A DNA stretch of 64,000 bases from Diphasiastrum complanatum (Eukaryota; Streptophyta; Lycopodiopsida; Lycopodiales; Lycopodiaceae): NCBI GenBank assembly GCA_029204225.1, contig CM055099.1, positions 50,397,866 through 50,461,865 on the forward strand, given 5' to 3'. The notes beneath the pieces were generated by a model. That model made no database searches. It saw only the letters and a list, made by a program, of their open reading frames with translations, and was not told where the DNA came from. Below, piece by piece: positions 59,300-64,000 of this stretch (its first letter is position 1; every line of letters starts with the position of its first letter). The position numbers and the translations under genes are program-made.

Positions 59300-60840
59300 T
59301 TAGACAAAAAAACCCTACCTATGCTTCTTCAAACCTACAACTTCACAACACTTTACAATAAAATCAATTTGAAGGATTTGAAGAAAGGTTAATAAGCTAA
59401 TTCGAGATGTTTTTAGCAATAAACTAAAGGACACTCGATGCAAAGCTTTAAAAGCTAAAAAAGAACAAAAATTAAGATTGATTCAAAGAAGAAAAGATTC
59501 ACTAAAATAGTGGATGTTGAAGATGTTTGTTCTTGGCTGCACTTTCTCTTGCATAACTGCATATTTCTCTAGGTGATTCACTGTTTCAACAAACGATAGG
59601 TATTCCCATGGGTACTAATCTTAGAAGCCCGTTCCGACCAAAATGGGTTGGAACGTTCCGTTCCGTACGTTCCGGAACGTACTGGGTCGGAACGAGTTTA
59701 TTTACAATGTAAAAAAAAAAACATAATACGCTGGTTTTCCGCGAAATCTATTGAGGTAACACCCTGCTGGCCCGCGACTTCACCATTTCACAACACCTGC
59801 TGGCCTGCGACTTCACGATTTCAAAACAGCGAGCAGGGAACACATGTGCTAAGATAGCAGAATAATCACAAAATTCAAATAGGGCACCACTAACTTCATG
59901 CAAGGCTTTTTCATGCTTTCTTTCTTGCCAATTATTCTTGCACATGTCATCATAGATTCTGTAGCTGTAAGGTAGATGTGTGGTAAGTGCTATTCTTGAG
60001 CATAATTGACCAACCTCTTTCAGTAAACTATATCTTTTGTATGACATACTTTCGCTTCTTAGCATTCATTTTTCTCGTTCGTCACTTCAATTTCACAAGA
60101 GAATGATCATTCATTGCATACTACTAGCCTTCTGCATACACCAACTCTTCTCTCAGATTTATTCGCTCAAAGTTAGAGCCATGTGATTAGTAATAATTCT
60201 GTTATCTTAGCATCAATGTTCCCTCATCAGTATGACGTTAGTGGTGCGCTATTTGAATTATCAGGTAAAGCTTCAAAGAAAAAATAGAACGGATTAAATA
60301 TTAAAGTGTAAAAATCCTTTGTATTAAAAACGTATTTTTTTTTTGAGGGTTCGTTCGGAACGCATTCCGTTCCGAAACGGCAACTAAGGTACTAATTGTG
60401 CTGTTCATTAAGCTAACTTTTATCTTTTCTCTTATTAATTTGAATTTATGCAAAGATTAGTATCTTGTGGTACTTGTCCCATCTTATTGCATAAATTAAC
60501 TCATGTTAGAAGATATATTGATGACTTATTTGTTCTTGATCTTTCTAACTTTGGAGTTTTCTATATAAAGTTTTTGGTGGAGGAATCTATCCTAAAGACT
60601 CATGTGAACTTAATTGTACAACTAGTGATGGTAAGTGCAATTTTTCAAACTTGTCTATAAGCCAGGCTAGGTCAGGTTTATTGGTTGATATTTTTGATAA
60701 AAGGTTGCAGCCAGAATATAGTAACTTGAACATAATTCGCATGCCTTATGTTTCTTCAAATACTTGAGATTCTGTTAAATATGGAGTAATCACTTCTCAA
60801 TTCTACAAGTTTTCTCATCTTTGTATTTGTAGAGATGCTT
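59300..60840 (+). pseudogene. Penelope-like reverse transcriptase remnant
   Basis: In broken frames, left of 59,620: LQTYNFTTLYNKINLKDLKK, LHFLLHNCIFL, and LFQQTIGIPMGTN. After the hAT-like insertion the frame resumes CAVH, ANFYLFSY, FMQRL, then RRYIDDLFVLDLSNF (60,448-60,660) and, shifted, DIFDKRLQPEYSNLNIIRMP and DSVKYGVITSQFYKFSHLC. The TY-F-TLYT, QTIGIPMGTNCA, RYIDDL and GVITSQFY-R/K boxes are typical of Penelope-like RTs and unlike Copia, Gypsy or LINE. No GIY-YIG endonuclease was seen. Stops show decay. Confidence 0.65.
59620..60388. mobile_element. hAT-like non-autonomous element (769 bp) inside the Penelope-like RT
   Basis: Flanked by the 8 bp duplication GTACTAAT (59,612-59,619 and 60,389-60,396). 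Ends begin CTTAG on both strands, with GTTCCG-rich subterminal regions (CGTTCCG repeats at 59,630-59,695; CGGAACGCATTCCGTTCCG at 60,357-60,376). Removing it joins the RT motif GTN to CA, which confirms the borders. An 18 bp perfect palindrome GTACGTTCCGGAACGTAC lies at 59,665-59,682. A minus-strand frame (59,748-60,065) with an internal repeat of about 35 bp has no recognised domain. Confidence 0.75.
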
Positions 60841-61563
60841 TTGTAGACCAATCAAGCAATTCGAATTGTTTTAGACTCTTTTGGTTTTATCTTTGGTATT
60901 TCAACTTACGGTATGTTTAAGATGATTAATAGTAGAGTCCAAAAAGTGGGGAGCTAAGGAGCCCGCTTTGTTTCTAGTATTTTGTCTTTGTTTCGGTAAC
61001 TCGTATACATATTATGATCCTTGTTCTTATTTGTTTTGACTTAGATCCTTTGACTTTTTTGACTTGCTCGTATATTGTTTCTAAGCTTTACCTTATGACA
61101 TCACTGACTTCTTTATATAAATTTGTGAAATTGGATATATTCTAATTTCACTAATCTTTATATATATTTAAACTTTGTTGCACTTTTATGCATGGGTGAG
61201 GGGCTCCATGCATCCTCCTCCACTTTTTTTAACGAAAAAAAGATGGGGAGGAGGATGCATGTATGGGAAAGGATGCATGGCCGTCATCCCCATGCATACA
61301 TCTAAGGGGCCCACTCCAAATTCAAATTACCCTTTACCCACACACATAGTGTTTTGAAGGGCAGGTCATACTTTCATGGTGAAAGGTGTTAAACAAATTG
61401 GCCTTTCATTATCAAGGATTTCACTAAATTTGAAGGGTGCTCTAAGGATTTTTTAAATTATCAGACTTGCCACGGGAAAGGCTAAAATAAAAATGCATTT
61501 CTATGAAGGAAAAATCGGTTGTGAAGGGCTAGGAAGGCTTTAAAATGCAGGCCTAGTGAGCCG

Positions 61564-61564
<1 letters not shown>
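60841..61564. other. No gene recognised
   Basis: AT-rich sequence after the RT remnant. A short inverted repeat around ATGCATCCTCCTCC and GGAGGAGGATGCAT (61,208 and 61,246) forms a near-perfect hairpin. Confidence 0.45.
61208..61260. repeat. 14 bp inverted repeat hairpin
   Basis: ATGCATCCTCCTCC (from about 61,208) and its reverse complement GGAGGAGGATGCAT (to about 61,260) flank a 25 base spacer. Confidence 0.75.

Positions 61565-61602
<38 letters not shown>
61565..61602. repeat. (CT)n microsatellite, 38 bp
   Basis: Uninterrupted CT run next to the truncated end of the Copia gag fragment. Confidence 0.95.
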
Positions 61603-61604
<2 letters not shown>

Positions 61605-62591
61605 ACAGAGCCTGGTTGGCTTGCCACCTATGATGGGGCTACGTGGCTTGCCACGTGGCAACTTTTGAGCCCCACCTCTTTCTCTCTCTGGGTCCACTCA
61701 GGCCTACGTGGCAATCCTTTTGCAATGAGCAGATTTTTAATCATGAAGCACCAAAAGGAGTAATTAGTGCCATCCAACCTATCTTTATTAAAGCCATGAG
61801 GATTAGCCAACAAAAGATTTGCTTTTCAAATCCTGCTGGTATCAAATCTGTAAAATCAGCACCGGAATGTGTCAAAACCACACATGTAGATGAATGTAGG
61901 AACTCGCCCTCCTACAAGCCTTGTGTGCTGAAAATTTCAGCCTGAAATTGCATCACAAACTCAAAGAACCAAAGAATTAGGTTAGCCTCCAACAAGTCTT
62001 TCTCCAAAACCTTTCTTTCTTGCCAAAAAATGTGAACAATACACACACGGATAGGGCTGTTGCAAAGACCCTACAAATGGTAATATGCTGTCCAATTTTC
62101 AGCCTTGGAATGTGATTGGATCATCACAAAACATTAGCCCCTTCTTCCACACCTGGAAACAAGCAAAAAGAAGCGGATCTTCACTTGTAAAATCAGCAAG
62201 GGTGCTGAACTTTCAGACAAATTAGAAGATAAAAATTGCTTGTAGATGGGCGCCCTCCTGCAAAGGAGCAAATCTGAAAAATAGGGCAGCAGCGGACCAA
62301 TGGAAGTAGGATAAACCTACACGGATGTGGGTGACTTAAAAGTAGCCCCGAAGAAGATAATTAATGGTGCGTTCTTGCAACCTGAAAAATCAGCAAACAA
62401 CAACATGATTTTTGGGCGCCCAAAAACCTATTATCTCCTTTGATGTGTGGCGCCCTCCTGCAAAACGGAAAAGAGTCAAAGTGGAACGAATCTTCACTCC
62501 AAAAAATCAGCAAAGGTGCTAAATTTTGTGATCCCTAAGTGAAGACGATCTCTTTTGGTAGGGCGCCCAAAATCAAGCATAGAAGATACAA

Positions 62592-62604
62592 GGCTCTGAT
62601 ACCA
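62592..62604 (-). other. Primer binding site of the 61.6-63.0 kb Copia
   Basis: GGCTCTGATACCA on the plus strand is the exact complement of TGGTATCAGAGCC. Confidence 0.9.
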
Positions 62605-62973
62605 TGTAGGTGTCAAGATTCTTCTAGCATTCAATCTCAATATACAAGAAGAGGGAGAGGGTTAGGCGCCCTCAAGGAGAGAGAAAGTAGTAGCAATGCT
62701 TGAATCAATTACAAATGAATAATGAAACATATAAATAGGCCTTCCAAGGGCCTAGACTCTTCCAAACCCTAAGTTCTAAAACCTACCAAACCCTAAGCTT
62801 ATCCACTACTAATTATAGGGCACACCCAAAAGTCAAGATAGGGTCCCTTAACATAATTAGACTTTACTTTGGCCCACGAGTTACTACTAGACCAAAATTG
62901 GGTCCAACTTAACTAAACTAACTTAACATTGTTTAAATAATAAACCTAACCCATGGTTACACAAGTCTCAACA
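62605..62973 (-). repeat. 5' LTR (369 bp, right boundary inferred)
   Basis: The inner end is fixed by the primer site. The outer end was placed at CTCAACA because this gives TGTTGAG...CACCTACA on the minus strand. No second LTR is present to confirm it. Confidence 0.55.
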
Positions 62974-63461
62974 CTCTCTCGGCAACATGGAGGGGCACAC
63001 TTAATGTGTCATCTCGTAAAAAAAATTGAAAATGAAGAGAATGTTGTGCCACAGACCACGGGGAGGGGGGATGGCTAAGTAGATTATCAATTGCCCACTC
63101 TGAGCATCATCCACACGTCTCGACCACAAGCTGCCGCCCAAATTGTCGGCCGCCCGTCAACGACGGGCTAACTCACTAGTAGATATATATATATATATAT
63201 ATATATATATCTATATCTATATATATCATAGTTGCACTGCGTTTCTAGAAACGCGTTCAAAAACGTGTTTATGAACCATGTTTCTGGATTTTAGCAGCGT
63301 TTCTCATAAACCCTTTTTTTTTTCTTTATTTTGTAAACAATATGGGTATCAAATTAAAGCTCTAATCAAGGGCATTACATTATATAGGTTGCCAAATGTT
63401 TTGGTGCAAAATGGTCCAGTTCAGGTGCATTAACTCCTACTAGATTTCTCCTTCTCCTTCT
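62974..63461. other. No gene recognised; contains a TA repeat
   Basis: A (TA)n tract lies at 63,183-63,228. The stretch 63,239-63,310 has several CGTTT/AAACG words (AAACGCGTTCAAAAACGTG). Confidence 0.45.
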
Positions 63462-63788
63462 ATGCCTGTTGCGGTTCCGATCTCACCATCAAATCCTATT
63501 CTTGCCAATAGTGAAACTACTGTAGCTATTCCCTTGACTCCAAACAGTCCAGAAGCACTTGTTTCTTTCCCTTCATATGCCTTGGTCAGTCTTCTTCGTG
63601 ATGATCAAGTCCATCTATTTGAATACCTTAACAATCACAAAGAGAAACTTGCTTCCCATGATTCTTTGCTTCTAGTTGTGCAATCGCACCTTCAGAAGCT
63701 GGACGCTTCCATTGAAGAACTTAAGAACGAAGTTGCAGTTATAAAAAGTGAAACGTCTTCCCAAATCGCTCTAAGTCCAAGAACGTAA
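63462..63788 (+). CDS. Unrecognised short frame with coiled-coil end
   Basis: 108 codons from MPVAVPISPSNPILANSE. The N-terminal half is Pro/Ser-rich; residues 55-100 (LFEYLNNHKEKLASHD, LQKLDASIEELKNEVAVIKS) have heptad spacing and probably form a coiled coil. Coding-like sequence continues in another frame after the stop (63,790-63,900: KKKEALSTGKQLIYRDGIIR). It may be a decayed mobile-element protein or part of a multi-exon gene that continues past the edge. I do not recognise the family. Confidence 0.3.
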   Translation: MPVAVPISPSNPILANSETTVAIPLTPNSPEALVSFPSYALVSLLRDDQVHLFEYLNNHKEKLASHDSLLLVVQSHLQKLDASIEELKNEVAVIKSETSSQIALSPRT

Positions 63789-64000
63789 GAAGGCAAAAAA
63801 AGAAGCTCTGTCAACTGGCAAACAACTTATCTATCGTGACGGTATTATCAGATTTGTTGTTCGTAAGCCTATAGTTAATGAGAGTCTTAACTCTGAGATA
63901 GTTTGAGCTAGAGAAATGAAGAGATGTCCAGTTGAGCATGTAAATGGTACACGTACCATATAATCCTGGCTATATCACTCTCTTCTTAGTTAATTTTGCT

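Larger units (their letters stand above)
61628..62973 (-). mobile_element. 5' end of a further Copia element
   Basis: Minus strand: LTR (62,605-62,973), primer site (62,592-62,604), leader of about 780 bp, and a gag start (61,628-61,813: FNKDRLDGTNYSFWCFMIKN, LLIAKGL). The rest of gag and pol is absent; the sequence ends near a CT array. The LTR is bounded on the plus strand by TGTAGGTGTC and GTCTCAACA and has TATAAATA (about 62,730), giving TATTTATA on the minus strand. Confidence 0.75.

Overview
This window is plant nuclear DNA. It has a multi-exon kinesin gene with GT-AG introns whose parts, including a C-terminal NACK domain, are specific to land plants. Its retrotransposons are primed from initiator-Met tRNA (TGGTATCAGAGCC), as is usual for plant Copia elements. 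Long GA/CT microsatellites are frequent and repeats occupy most of the sequence. I cannot name the species. The long introns and repeat load would suit a large genome such as a fern, lycophyte or gymnosperm, but that is inference.

Layout. 1-12.7 kb: two overlapping minus-strand Copia elements (one inserted into the reverse transcriptase of the other), a decayed minus-strand Gypsy gag/protease with an odd repeated leader, a separate Gypsy RT fragment, and a decayed PIF/Harbinger nuclease. 13.2-18.0 kb: a Copia element with both LTRs, internally deleted, patched with a piece of another Copia integrase and interrupted by a 1.4 kb LTR-like insertion. 18.0-18.9 kb: a decayed Myb/trihelix-like reading frame, possibly the second gene of the PIF/Harbinger element split by that Copia. 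19.6-29.0 kb: the one clearly intact host gene, a NACK-type kinesin-7 (14 coding exons, 1006 codons), with a TATA-like box and a mitosis-type AACGG element upstream and retroelement debris in its 3.1 kb intron 10. 30.0-34.2 kb: Copia and Gypsy pol fragments, a MITE-like element and two long microsatellites.

34.5-51.4 kb is a Gypsy (chromovirus-type) zone. One internally deleted minus-strand element carries a very young, almost complete plus-strand Copia element (37,223-43,380; LTRs differing by one base by eye; perfect CAAGT target duplication). To its right lies a scrambled array of a second Gypsy family, with LTR pieces in direct and inverted orientation, pol pieces between them and a GC-rich foldback inside one LTR. 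51.4-58.5 kb has no recognisable gene but holds a perfect 360 bp tandem duplication, a 44 bp alternating purine-pyrimidine tract, GC-rich hairpins and a cluster of GA arrays.

58.6-60.8 kb: the first exons of a mitochondrial carrier gene, followed by a reverse transcriptase fragment of Penelope-like type, itself interrupted by a 769 bp hAT-like element with an 8 bp target duplication. 61.6-63.0 kb: the 5' end of a further minus-strand Copia element. The window ends in a short coiled-coil reading frame that I do not recognise.

The host genes are unrelated in function: the kinesin belongs to the cytokinesis (phragmoplast) pathway, the carrier to mitochondrial metabolite transport. Most of the window records repeated nesting, recombination and decay of mobile DNA. 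The most unusual items are the Penelope-like RT with its hAT insertion, the promoter-like module in the 15.5-16.9 kb insertion, and the shared-LTR Gypsy array.
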